Shown one piece after another: positions 42,997-51,793 of a DNA stretch of 64,000 bases. How positions within the stretch are numbered: position 1 is the stretch's first letter; every line of letters starts with the position of its first letter. The stretch spans positions 186,001 through 250,000 of the forward strand of contig NZ_JAOZEW010000003.1 of assembly GCF_025847235.1 (NCBI RefSeq), written 5' to 3'. A program made the translations under genes and the position numbers. The DNA is from Flavobacterium shii (lineage in GTDB: Bacteria > Bacteroidota > Bacteroidia > Flavobacteriales > Flavobacteriaceae). The notes beneath the pieces were generated by a model. The model ran no database searches and was not told where the DNA came from. It worked only from the letters and a program-made list of their open reading frames with translations.

Positions 42997-45741
42997 TTAA
43001 GTTTTTAAAGCTTTTAATCTCTGTTTTGCTGCATCAAGTACTTTAACATATTCTTTCTTCTTGACTGTATATTTTAGATTACTAAAACTTGAAATCTTCT
43101 TTATATTGTACCAATTTGTTTCTGCATAATTATCTCCAGCTAAATCTATAAATCTAGAGTAACCTTGTATTGCCTTTTCCTTATCTTTCGTACAACCTTC
43201 TTTATTTAAGCCTGGATCATGCCACAATCCCCATGCAAATGCCCCCCTTTTGTCGTTATAAGATTTACTTTTATCAAAGGCAAAGTCAGTACTTTTACCC
43301 GAATCATTTTTACAATTATTGTAAAGATTCTTGAAACCATTTTTTAAATATTTAAGTCTATCATTATAACCATTATAACCTCCATTAACAATTCTGGTTA
43401 TATATATATGATCATTTATATCTGCTTCGTCATTCAGACTCGCTTCCTGTTTCCAAAACCATCCTGAAGATCTGGCTGAATAAGGCAGTTTTTCTAATTT
43501 TATTTTATTTTCTAAACTAGAAGTAAAATCTTGTTTTTCATATGTTCCATATTTTTTGTAATTAGCTTCCCCTGTCAACTGTATTAAACCTCTTCCTTTA
43601 AATCCATCATATGCAGTATCAGCCACATTTAATTCTGCAGTATATCTGAAGCCCCCAGACTCATGAATTACTTGAGCTAAAAAATGAGCTTTTCTTAAAC
43701 ATGTATTTATTTGATAATCAGTAAATGTTTTATTAATGGCTTCAAGAAACTCAGTTGCTTTTTCATTTGAAATACCTATATCTTTTAAAATTTGACTTGT
43801 TAAATCCTTATTACAATAACAGCCTTCTTTAATTTCTTTTTTAGGGGGTTCTACTAATGCTTTTGGCTTCAAACACATACAGGTCTTTTCAAAACCACTA
43901 TCTTTTGCTAATTGTAGTATCGTATTTCCGTTCAATTTAGTTGAATTTTTACAAAAATATTTATCATCAAGATAAATTGAATCAAATTCTCTTACATCTA
44001 CATGTATCCAACTAAAAGTATGATCAAATCTGACATTACCTTTTTTATCATATAATAAATCTATGGGTTCTATAGAGTATAAATTTTTAGCTGGCCATTC
44101 TTTCTGAGCCCCAAGATATTTTATATATATATTATCTCTAATATCTCTTAAGTCTTTCAAATATTCCTTTTTTTCCCCTCTAATTTCTAATGTTCCTTTA
44201 CTAAATTGTATATCTATTGCTTTACCTTGATGGTTAGTTGTTGTATAATTTTTAAAACGACATCTATATCCCGAAGTAATATGATCTATTTTATATGTAG
44301 TTTGTTTACTAAAATAAAATTGCAATGCTTTGATACCAAATAATAAAGAACGATGAATGCCTGGATATTCATACCTATAAAATTTTTCAGATTCAGTATT
44401 ACCTCCATAAGTTCCTTTTCCAGTATGATCTCCAAAGCCATCACAACTATTTAATTCACTAATCCCTTTTAACTTACTTATAACTTTCTTACCTTTTGTA
44501 CTACAACTACACTTAATTTGATTCCAAAATGTATTAGATATATCGAATTTACTAGAAAAATCATCAATTGCAAACAATACATTCCCACAGATTTTACCTG
44601 TTTCAGGAACTTTCATATAATCCCTCTGGAATTGTTTTATCATTTTTTCTGTGCGGTCTGTAAATTTGTCTGTTGGTACATTGCCTCCAAAACCAGCAAG
44701 ACGAATATTAATTTCTCTTATTAATTCACTACTATCGCCTTTCTTAATACAATATTTCTCTCCACAACTTACATCCTTCTCCTCCTTTTTATCAGGCGTC
44801 GCAAGTTTCGAAACACTATTTACGATTTCCATAGGATCGGGCAGGATTGTAGACAATACTTTAAGCTTCGACTCTCCCCAATCGTATATTGCGCTTCCTA
44901 CTGTTTCTACTATTCCTTTTTCCTCCATTTGAGACTTCCCTTTTGTAGCTGCTGGTACGGGAGGTTTCGGTTTTTGGGGAGTTGGCTTAGAAGGAGTTGG
45001 TTTGGGTTTTGCGTCTGGCGTTTTATTATCGGGATTAATTACATTTATATTATTGCTGCTAATTGTTTTTTGTCTAAAAATTTCAGCAGTTACATAATAT
45101 TCATGAAATTTCCCTTCGCTTTTATCACCTTTCGCCAATTGTGCATTTGCCATTTTTGCAAAATCCGTTGCTAGTCTAAATTTAATATCTGCAATACCAT
45201 TCGATATCAGTTCGGATTTTGTTACTGCTTTATTATTTTTATTTATTTCGCTATGTCCTTCACCCGGAGCATCATCTTCCCATAAGGTTACATTTACGGT
45301 GCAATTATCAAGGTTAAGGCAATGTACCCTTGCCAATACCGTTTGGTTATAAGCAAATGGCTTTGTTTGTTTTTTTCCTAATGCATCGCATAACTCTACA
45401 CTTATTATCTTGCGCTCAACTGTTTTTTGAGGTTTAATATCTAGCGTAACTTTTTCTTCGCCCATACGTGCCACTATACGTATTGCTTGTCTTGTAAGGC
45501 TTATTTCGGTGAATGTATAGGCGGCTTTGGGTCCTGTTTTATTATTTTTTTCTTTTAGCTGCCATTTTCCATATTTTAATACATATACAGACCACTGTAC
45601 CTGTGGTACAAATGGGTTACTTCCCAATGGAATAACTTGTCCTGGGAATAAGCTCCCAGGAAGATTGGAGTTAGTTACTGTGTAAGTTACTTCTTTCCCT
45701 ACCTCAGGATTTATGCTACCGATTATTTTAAAATTTGACAT
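42997..45741 (-). CDS. Multidomain peptidoglycan-degrading T6SS effector (PG-binding + M15-like + GH19-like)
   Basis: This is a 914-residue protein without a signal peptide. Residues 1-235 are beta-rich and could attach to the PAAR-like protein encoded just upstream, followed by a Pro/Lys linker (240-265). A peptidoglycan-binding-1 domain lies at about 330-395 (TDRTEKMIKQFQRDYMKVPE). An M15-like D,D-peptidase has NHQGKAID (H504, D510) and WIHVDVR (H580, D582). A GH19-like lysozyme/chitinase domain at 650-815 carries FLAQVIHESGGFRY (Glu695) and GRGLIQLTGEANY. It could cut both glycan and peptide bonds. Confidence 0.82.
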   Translation of the reverse strand: MSNFKIIGSINPEVGKEVTYTVTNSNLPGSLFPGQVIPLGSNPFVPQVQWSVYVLKYGKWQLKEKNNKTGPKAAYTFTEISLTRQAIRIVARMGEEKVTLDIKPQKTVERKIISVELCDALGKKQTKPFAYNQTVLARVHCLNLDNCTVNVTLWEDDAPGEGHSEINKNNKAVTKSELISNGIADIKFRLATDFAKMANAQLAKGDKSEGKFHEYYVTAEIFRQKTISSNNINVINPDNKTPDAKPKPTPSKPTPQKPKPPVPAATKGKSQMEEKGIVETVGSAIYDWGESKLKVLSTILPDPMEIVNSVSKLATPDKKEEKDVSCGEKYCIKKGDSSELIREINIRLAGFGGNVPTDKFTDRTEKMIKQFQRDYMKVPETGKICGNVLFAIDDFSSKFDISNTFWNQIKCSCSTKGKKVISKLKGISELNSCDGFGDHTGKGTYGGNTESEKFYRYEYPGIHRSLLFGIKALQFYFSKQTTYKIDHITSGYRCRFKNYTTTNHQGKAIDIQFSKGTLEIRGEKKEYLKDLRDIRDNIYIKYLGAQKEWPAKNLYSIEPIDLLYDKKGNVRFDHTFSWIHVDVREFDSIYLDDKYFCKNSTKLNGNTILQLAKDSGFEKTCMCLKPKALVEPPKKEIKEGCYCNKDLTSQILKDIGISNEKATEFLEAINKTFTDYQINTCLRKAHFLAQVIHESGGFRYTAELNVADTAYDGFKGRGLIQLTGEANYKKYGTYEKQDFTSSLENKIKLEKLPYSARSSGWFWKQEASLNDEADINDHIYITRIVNGGYNGYNDRLKYLKNGFKNLYNNCKNDSGKSTDFAFDKSKSYNDKRGAFAWGLWHDPGLNKEGCTKDKEKAIQGYSRFIDLAGDNYAETNWYNIKKISSFSNLKYTVKKKEYVKVLDAAKQRLKALKT

Positions 45742-45756
45742 ACTATATATTTATTT

Positions 45757-46242
45757 TCAAATAGCTTCATTATCATCCAAACCTGCCTGAAAAGCAGCCA
45801 TATTAACCATTGGGTTTATCTGGCTGTGTACTTCGGGATCTGCCTCTTTAAAATTTTGTTCTCCTGCCTCGGCTTTTTGACCGTGTTTTGTAACTTCTAT
45901 ACAATCTGGTGCTCCCATTGGGCATGTTCCTTTACTATCTTCCAACAATATTTTACCTTGATTACTCAGGGTTATTTTATCATAAAAACCACTCCATTTG
46001 GTTATTTGAGCCTGACATGGTAAATAATCATTTCCGGCAGGTTGTTTCTTGCATTTGCCAAAAGTATTTTTCTCCAATGTTTGCCCAATATCCTTAGTAC
46101 TACCAATGAGTTTCTTGGCCGCATCTTTATCATTGGCATAATGCTTATCTTGCGATTTTACCTTTAATAGATCTGTTTTTGGCTCTACGCTAAATTTGCA
46201 TTTTACCGTTGCTCCTTGTACAACAATGTGCTTTTCGCTCAT
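45757..46242 (-). CDS. PAAR-like spike-tip protein (DUF4280)
   Basis: This 161-residue protein matches the DUF4280 plan: HIVVQGATVKCKFSVEPKTD at the start, then paired Cys in FGKCKKQPAGNDYLPCQAQI and in GTCPMGAPDCIEV. Such small Cys-containing proteins cap the VgrG trimer like PAAR proteins and carry effectors in Bacteroidota. The next gene downstream, 15 bases on, is the 914-residue effector, so the two probably travel together. The C-terminal tail of about 40 residues after VTKHGQ is acidic. Confidence 0.82.
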   Translation of the reverse strand: MSEKHIVVQGATVKCKFSVEPKTDLLKVKSQDKHYANDKDAAKKLIGSTKDIGQTLEKNTFGKCKKQPAGNDYLPCQAQITKWSGFYDKITLSNQGKILLEDSKGTCPMGAPDCIEVTKHGQKAEAGEQNFKEADPEVHSQINPMVNMAAFQAGLDDNEAI

Positions 46243-46257
46243 ATCCTTATATTTTAT

Positions 46258-47421
46258 TTAAAAACGACTAAATAGCCCTTTAAAAAAATTATCTTTCTTT
46301 TTCTCTTCAGCAATAAAAATAGACTTACGAGTTGCTATAGCCACCTCTTTTTTCTCATTGAGGTTATTAATTTCAATCTTAACTTTTTTAGGAATACCAA
46401 GCACAATATCACATTCCAGTGTTATGCTCTCAATCGAATAATGATTGGGATTCAAGAGGTATTTTGCACTATAATTACCCACAACTTCCGAGTTTATAAA
46501 AAGATCATCTTTTATATCTTCCTCAGACAATTCTCCTTTTTGTTTAATCATTATCAAATTGGCATCATCCAGATATTCTTCAACTTTTTGCTCTATATCT
46601 GCCTTTACAGTTGCTTTTTTTGGCATAATCGAAAAATAAGTATCTTTCTCCAAGACCAATTCAGAACCATAACAGGTATGAACTCCATTAAAAAAGACTT
46701 TTAAAAACCAATCATCCGAGAGTGATTCCAGCAAGCTATCTTCATCTCTTAATGTATAATCTATAGCATCGATATATTCTAAAACTGCTTTTCCTTCGTA
46801 ATACTCCAGAATCTCCGGTTTTTTATCTTCCCAACGCGCTGCAATTGCTGCATGATTAAGAATATCAATCCAATTTCCTTTTTGATCTACTACAACTTGC
46901 AGTGGATATAATATACTTGCAGCATCTTCGGCTAGTCCATTTACTTTGGTATCGGCTACTGCTCCATCAATATGTAGCACACTCAATCGGTCAATTTCAA
47001 AAAAGCAAATCCCATTTTTATCTGCCTGCAACCACTTTACACTTACGTCGTATTCTAGTTTCTTTATTTTATTATCACTTTCAAAAGTGTATTTTACCTT
47101 ATAATTATTATTTATATTAACCGGATAAAAAGGAATCGTAAAAGGTACACTGCCAAAAATTACTTTTTTGGGAATAGCTACTTTTTCTTCAGTTTTGGCA
47201 TCACTTTTATCTGGTGCCAAAATCAATAATTTTAAATGACTCTTAAAGTCTGCTTCTATTAAATCTGGAATATTACAATACCTATTATGATAATATCTGA
47301 GTTCTCTGGCATCTACAGCAAAGTCCTGAGCTACACTTTGTAGTGTATCCCCTTTTCTTATCTTATAAGTGCGGTGGCTATCGTATGATAACACCTCCGA
47401 TTCATCATCTATATAATACAT
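46258..47421 (-). CDS. LysM-domain protein of the T6SS spike region
   Basis: This 387-residue soluble protein has one N-terminal LysM domain (about residues 19-68: YKIRKGDTLQSVAQDFAVDA, then RYCNIPDLIEADF). The rest is acidic and beta-rich with LECDIVLGIPKKVKIEINNL near the end. There is no signal peptide. Intracellular LysM proteins next to PAAR and VgrG genes are typical of contractile injection systems, where they sit between spike and baseplate. Peptidoglycan binding is therefore not the expected role. Assignment by architecture and neighbourhood. Confidence 0.7.
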   Translation of the reverse strand: MYYIDDESEVLSYDSHRTYKIRKGDTLQSVAQDFAVDARELRYYHNRYCNIPDLIEADFKSHLKLLILAPDKSDAKTEEKVAIPKKVIFGSVPFTIPFYPVNINNNYKVKYTFESDNKIKKLEYDVSVKWLQADKNGICFFEIDRLSVLHIDGAVADTKVNGLAEDAASILYPLQVVVDQKGNWIDILNHAAIAARWEDKKPEILEYYEGKAVLEYIDAIDYTLRDEDSLLESLSDDWFLKVFFNGVHTCYGSELVLEKDTYFSIMPKKATVKADIEQKVEEYLDDANLIMIKQKGELSEEDIKDDLFINSEVVGNYSAKYLLNPNHYSIESITLECDIVLGIPKKVKIEINNLNEKKEVAIATRKSIFIAEEKKKDNFFKGLFSRF

Positions 47422-47443
47422 TGGTTCTCTAGTTTTTTTAAAT

Positions 47444-48457
47444 TTATTCTACAGGAGCTAATTCTTCTTGTGCTGGCTCCGGCTTTTTTCCTTTTTCATT
47501 TTCTTTTTCTTTTTTAGGTTTTGGTTCATACATAAATCCTGGATCTTCTAACTTACTTTTTTTATCCGGCAGTTCTTCTTTTGCTTTTTGTCTTCTACAA
47601 ATAATAACCGAATTTTCGGTAATACCATTCATCCCTAAGGTATATACTGCATCTACATACTTGGCACTTTGATACCATTTGGGCTGCAAGAAAAATACCC
47701 AATTACAATTCCCTCCATTGCTATCCAGCAAATCGATTGGACTTTGACTATTATGGGCATTATATCCTGTAACAGTATGATAGAATAAATTACCGAAATC
47801 AATCCTTACTGGCCCTTTGGACCTAAGGGAAGTATAACTAATGCTGTCGGATTTTTTTTGAACCAACAAAGTGATAAGTAAGAGATCCTTCATGTCTACG
47901 TCTTCAACCTCTGGATATGGATTATCTCCTGTCTTAATTTTCCAGGTAACATATTCTTTGGGCGGTATTTGCATCATATAGTTAAATGTGACATAAATCC
48001 CTGTAGGTATGACAAATACCAGAAAATGAGAACACATCAGCAAAGTAAGCGCTATGCCATTTAATGCTGTGTAAATAATAATAAACAATACACTCGAATA
48101 AAGAATAATCAATAAAGAAAATAGCAATTCAATTCCAACAGTTTTGACCTTAAATTCCTCAAAATACCATCGGTATAAATAAACATGAATTGTTCCGAAC
48201 AATAAAGAAGCTATTTGATAAAAAAGAAATTCATCAGACAGTTCTGTAAATAACTTATTATACCCCAAAAAGGCTACTAATGCATAAATAAGTACAAATG
48301 AAAATACATAGCTGTAGAATTTCTTCTTGTAGTTTACAGCAAAATCTTTTATTTTATCACTAAAAACCATTGTAAGTATAACACTAACCGCGATAATTAC
48401 AACCAAAAATATAATAAGCCTTATATCTATAAGTGCTAGTAAATGTTTCTTTATCAT
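47444..48457 (-). CDS. tssN: T6SSiii membrane protein TssN
   Basis: This 337-residue protein has about six membrane helices in residues 8-165 (for example LIIFLVVIIAVSVILTMVFS and LLFSLLIILYSSVLFIIIYT), then a large cytoplasmic domain with NYMMQIPPKEYVTWKI and CNWVFFLQPKWYQSAKYVDA. It ends in a Lys/Glu/Pro-rich tail. This fits TssN, a T6SSiii-specific gene proposed to form part of its membrane platform in place of TssL and TssM. The downstream gene tssG starts elsewhere; the stop of tssG is 2 bases upstream. Confidence 0.85.
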   Translation of the reverse strand: MIKKHLLALIDIRLIIFLVVIIAVSVILTMVFSDKIKDFAVNYKKKFYSYVFSFVLIYALVAFLGYNKLFTELSDEFLFYQIASLLFGTIHVYLYRWYFEEFKVKTVGIELLFSLLIILYSSVLFIIIYTALNGIALTLLMCSHFLVFVIPTGIYVTFNYMMQIPPKEYVTWKIKTGDNPYPEVEDVDMKDLLLITLLVQKKSDSISYTSLRSKGPVRIDFGNLFYHTVTGYNAHNSQSPIDLLDSNGGNCNWVFFLQPKWYQSAKYVDAVYTLGMNGITENSVIICRRQKAKEELPDKKSKLEDPGFMYEPKPKKEKENEKGKKPEPAQEELAPVE

Positions 48458-48459
48458 TT

Positions 48460-49410
48460 CTAAATTCGTGTTGTATACCCCAACACAGGTTGTTTACTAA
48501 AATTAAACGCTTCTGTTTCCTGGTTCATCAATAAGATAGTCTTGAGCTCCACTTCCATTGGGAAAAAATGCTCATAAAAACAATCTATAAATTTTTTAAT
48601 CCCTCCATTATGGATATAATCCTCAAAAGGTTTATTGGTTATAGGTCCTATCTCGATGGTTACGTTCATGGAATAATCCATATAATTGTTTCCACAAATA
48701 AAATCGACTCCCAATCTATTCTCTCCTAAATTAATTTGCTCACTTTCTTCGCTATATTCTTTAGAACTTGTAATTTTATATTGAACTTTTTCTTCTATAA
48801 TACTTGACAAACAACTACATGCCAAATCTATATCTCCAACAATTTTATAAGCATAAGGCAAAAGTTGAATAAATTTTGATACCAAAACTGCCGGATAAAT
48901 ATGCGGCAATCCCCAAAAATCATAAAAAAATTCTAATGGCTTACTCCCGTTTAGTTTATATAGAAAATCTCTCTCAACACTTTCTATTTTTGTTCTATAA
49001 TGAAAAATCTCATTTTCAAAAGGAACAAAAAAATTACGCGCCTCAGCCTCCTGCTTTTTCTGATGCTTATGTTCTTTGATCATCTGTCGTACAGACTTAT
49101 CAGTATTATTCTCACTCAAGCTATGTACAAAACCCTCCGGAAGCGCATCATAAATACTATCTCTGGACAAGAGTATATTAAGATATTCCTGCTTATCATA
49201 GCTATCATCCTGAATCGTTGCGCCTAGAATATCACTCCTATAAGCTCTTGAGAATTGTCCCTGATTAGAAATTATAATTTCTTCGGAGACAACAGTACTA
49301 CTCTCAATAAGTTCATTGGCGATAATCTCGGCTCTGATATCATAAGAAATATTTTCTATTTCTTTTACCAAAGATTCTAGTGACTGTTTATTTTTTCTTT
49401 GCATCTTCAT
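48460..49410 (-). CDS. tssG: T6SS baseplate subunit TssG (Bacteroidota type)
   Basis: This protein has about 316 residues. I place the start at Met (49410) with GGAAG upstream. The longer frame to 49527 overlaps the preceding gene by 140 bases. Although divergent, it has TssG features: PLEFFYDFWGLPHIYPAVLV, then LGVDFICGNNYMDYSMNVTI, EIGPI and the C-terminal VLGYTTRI, which corresponds to the LGxxTWL end of proteobacterial TssG. It overlaps the NlpC-like gene by about 20 bases and tssN follows after 2 bases, so the three are one operon. Confidence 0.75.
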   Translation of the reverse strand: MKMQRKNKQSLESLVKEIENISYDIRAEIIANELIESSTVVSEEIIISNQGQFSRAYRSDILGATIQDDSYDKQEYLNILLSRDSIYDALPEGFVHSLSENNTDKSVRQMIKEHKHQKKQEAEARNFFVPFENEIFHYRTKIESVERDFLYKLNGSKPLEFFYDFWGLPHIYPAVLVSKFIQLLPYAYKIVGDIDLACSCLSSIIEEKVQYKITSSKEYSEESEQINLGENRLGVDFICGNNYMDYSMNVTIEIGPITNKPFEDYIHNGGIKKFIDCFYEHFFPMEVELKTILLMNQETEAFNFSKQPVLGYTTRI

Positions 49411-50029
49411 TAATTCTTCCTGCCCCGATGTAGCGCAATTGAAAATATTCGTCATTAAAATTATAAATAGCCAGTCCTTTATCTGTACATGCCAAAATTC
49501 TATCGTTATGCAGGTATAAACCAACATCGGAAATAGGATGATCTTTATCGTATCTAAAAAAAACTAAATCTCCTTCTGCTAAAAAAGTTCTTCCTGTAAA
49601 AATCTGAATAGATTTGGATTTCCACATTCCAGCAGGATCTTTAGGAAGCGTTACTTTGTAAACATCACTATATAAAGACTGCAAAAAATAAGAGCAATCA
49701 ATTCCTTTTTTCGAAAAACTTTTTTCTTTATACGGCGTATTAATCCAATTATCGATATAACCATACAATTTGTAATTCGTGATTTTATTAGGCACTACAG
49801 CTAGTACTATCGAATACTTTTCTTTTAAAGCCAAAATAGCATCACTTAAATTCTCTGAATTATCATTTACAACCGTTTTATTCTTTAATCCTGTTTCCTC
49901 CATTTTAGATTGCTTTTTTAACAAATCCAAAGAATAGTCATATTTAAACGGAATCTGTGAAATATATTTCTGACCCCTACATTCAACACATGAATACATC
50001 AGTAGCATTAATAAAACGATCTGCTTCAT
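49388..50029 (-). CDS. NlpC/P60-like lipoprotein with an altered active site
   Basis: This 213-residue exported protein (signal MKQIVLLMLLMYSCVECRGQ, Cys14 or Cys17 as possible lipid site) has an NlpC/P60 domain at about 95-205. The catalytic Cys block reads KKGIDCSYFLQSLY. The second block reads EGDLVFFRYDKDHPISDVGL with Asp where the family has the catalytic His (ISHVGIY). It is likely inactive or changed in chemistry. It is the first gene of the tssG-tssN operon. It may be an envelope accessory component of T6SSiii, possibly related to TssR, which I cannot confirm. Confidence 0.68.
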   Translation of the reverse strand: MKQIVLLMLLMYSCVECRGQKYISQIPFKYDYSLDLLKKQSKMEETGLKNKTVVNDNSENLSDAILALKEKYSIVLAVVPNKITNYKLYGYIDNWINTPYKEKSFSKKGIDCSYFLQSLYSDVYKVTLPKDPAGMWKSKSIQIFTGRTFLAEGDLVFFRYDKDHPISDVGLYLHNDRILACTDKGLAIYNFNDEYFQLRYIGAGRINEDAKKK

Positions 50030-50109
50030 ATAAAAATATTTATTGTTTTCTCTCCATAAAAAAACAGAGAGGTAATTTAAGATTTATCAAATATTGAAAT
50101 CTTTTAATT

Positions 50110-50146
50110 TTAAAAGCTAACTGCTGTGGTATTTGTTAGCTTAGAT
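50110..50146. repeat. Direct repeat copy 1 with internal palindrome
   Basis: AGCTAAC at 50115-50121 and GTTAGCT at about 50135-50141 form an inverted pair around TGCTGTGGTATTT. A second copy of the 35-base unit is at 50505. It lies 80-120 bases upstream of the NlpC-like gene start and could be an operator. Confidence 0.6.
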
Positions 50147-50469
50147 TATTTTATTATAAACTTTTTAAAGACATTAAGTTTAAACATCAAAATATCTTCA
50201 AATTTTATGATTCCAAATCAATTTCATATTATGGCAACGTTACTATTAGAATATCAAAAAAATCCAATCCATATTCATTGCATCTCTCTTGACCTGAATG
50301 ATTTTAATTTATTCCCTAATCGATGCTTTTTATTTAAAATTCCTCCATACAATATTATTCTTAAAATAGTATTGCAATTTAAAATACAATCTAATTAAAA
50401 CTTACCTTAATAAGCCATAATAATACTACAATAAGCCTTTTTTTGTTTTTGATAATATTTGCATAGCTG

Positions 50470-50500
50470 CAAAAAAACGAATTGATATCTCGTTTTTTTG
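50470..50500 (+). terminator. Orphan hairpin terminator in the T6SS intergenic region
   Basis: CAAAAAAACGA pairs with TCGTTTTTTTG. On the plus strand it ends in a T run, yet no recognisable gene precedes it. It suggests an undetected small transcript between 50030 and 50470, or is part of a repeat. The rest of the 700-base gap holds two direct repeats and a promoter candidate. Confidence 0.55.
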
Positions 50501-50504
50501 TTTT

Positions 50505-50541
50505 CTAAAAACTAACTATTGTGGTATTTGCTAGCTTAGAT
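50505..50541. repeat. Direct repeat copy 2
   Basis: It differs from copy 1 at only a few positions (AACTAACTATTGTGGTATTT, then GCTAGCTTAGAT). The palindrome is imperfect here. It lies about 190 bases before the plus-strand PKD gene. Confidence 0.6.
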
Positions 50542-50670
50542 CTTTTATTATGAAATTATTTACTTTCATAAATGCAAGGGTTGCAAACCTAATAAATTAT
50601 TTTGTAAGAATACAAATTTTTTTTGTAAATTTTATAGTAATAATTGCAACCATTTTAAAATAATAAAAAC

Positions 50671-50678
50671 TATTTTTG
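50671..50678 (+). promoter_or_regulatory. Candidate promoter for the PKD-ClpV operon
   Basis: TATTTTTG fits the -7 consensus TAnnTTTG and lies 53 bases before the ATG at 50732. An upstream TTG lies 24 bases away, longer than the usual 19, so only the -7 box is supported. Confidence 0.45.
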
Positions 50679-50731
50679 CGAACGACTTTTATAAAAAATA
50701 TCTGACTTAGTGAATTTTTAAAAATTAAAAG

Positions 50732-51787
50732 ATGAATAAAAAAAATATCGATATTAGGGTTATATTCTTCTTTGCCATCTTATTGTTAATTGGAATCATA
50801 GCATTTATTGTTCAGTTTTTCAATCATGTAGATTGCGAAGATGTGAAGTTTTATATCTTCTCCGATCACTCCCAAAGCGAGGAATCCATTGAGTTTTATG
50901 ACAAAACACAAAATGCAAAAACATGGGAATGGGATTTTGGTGATGGATCTCTATTAGATGTAAGAAAACATACTTTCCATGTATATAAAAAACCCGGAAA
51001 ATACACCGTAAAACTAACCATAAATGGCAACTGTACCCATACACGAGAGCTTGTTCTTAAAGATAAATATGCCGCAGATAAATTAGGAACTCCGCAGATT
51101 ATTGTACCAAAAATAATTACCGCAGGACAACCCACTTATTTTAGATCTGTATCCGATGATGCAAGAACATGGGAATGGTCATTTGGAGAAAATAAAAGAG
51201 GTATTGACGAAACTTCGGCCGACCCAGTATATACATTCTCTACTCCTGGTGAAAAAACAATTACACTTGTTATAAATGGAGACTTTAGTATGGTAGCAAA
51301 AAAGACCATTTATGTACATACCAGAGTAATTAAAAAGACAAATCCGCTAGATATAACGTCTTATGTATATGAAAAAAAGGCAGAAGCTTTCTCTTTACCA
51401 AGAGGTTCTGTTAAAAAAGATCCTTTGGAAGATATGCTACAATATGTACCCGTTGCTCCAAAAACTAAAACCTCAAAAGATAGTATTGTTGCCATTAAAA
51501 AAGCCCCTAAAATATCTGAAGATCAGTTTGAAATTTTATTAAATAAAGTCGCCGAAGGCAGCAAAGTCAAAGATGATTTCTCGGACTATTTATGTGATGA
51601 TCTTGACATTCCAATTGTAAAAAATGATAAAGATTTATTGACTTTTTCTCAATTATGCGCAGCCATTAAAGGAAAAAAAATAAAAATAGAATCAATCCGA
51701 TTAAATAAGGACAAACAAAATAATTGCATTAAAGGATTGAATATTAGCTATAAAGTAAAAAAATACTTGATCTGGACAAAAGATTAA
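50732..51787 (+). CDS. Membrane-anchored PKD-domain protein of the T6SS
   Basis: This 351-residue protein has one membrane helix (about residues 10-31: FFFAILLLIGIIAFIVQFFN). Two PKD domains lie at about 40-105 (WEWDFGDGSLLDV, then GKYTVKLTINGNC) and 115-190 (WEWSFGENKRGIDE, then GEKTITLVINGD). Next come a Lys-rich linker and an acidic/helical C-terminal region (FSDYLCDDLDIPIVKNDKDL). PKD domains bind proteins or carbohydrate in the envelope. It ends 6 bases before tssH. It may be part of the T6SSiii trans-envelope complex. The Tss letter for this gene is not clear to me. Confidence 0.75.
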   Translation: MNKKNIDIRVIFFFAILLLIGIIAFIVQFFNHVDCEDVKFYIFSDHSQSEESIEFYDKTQNAKTWEWDFGDGSLLDVRKHTFHVYKKPGKYTVKLTINGNCTHTRELVLKDKYAADKLGTPQIIVPKIITAGQPTYFRSVSDDARTWEWSFGENKRGIDETSADPVYTFSTPGEKTITLVINGDFSMVAKKTIYVHTRVIKKTNPLDITSYVYEKKAEAFSLPRGSVKKDPLEDMLQYVPVAPKTKTSKDSIVAIKKAPKISEDQFEILLNKVAEGSKVKDDFSDYLCDDLDIPIVKNDKDLLTFSQLCAAIKGKKIKIESIRLNKDKQNNCIKGLNISYKVKKYLIWTKD

Positions 51788-51793
51788 AATAGT

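Noticed and set aside
46258..47421. Peptidoglycan-binding cell-wall protein because of LysM
   Set aside because: No export signal, and neighbours are T6SS spike genes, so a structural role in the contractile apparatus is more likely.
50126..50398. 90-codon plus-strand ORF in the T6SS control region
   Set aside because: No ribosome site, no recognisable family and unusual hydrophobic/His-rich composition for the AT content. It overlaps the direct repeat. I treat it as chance, although the orphan terminator downstream leaves some doubt.
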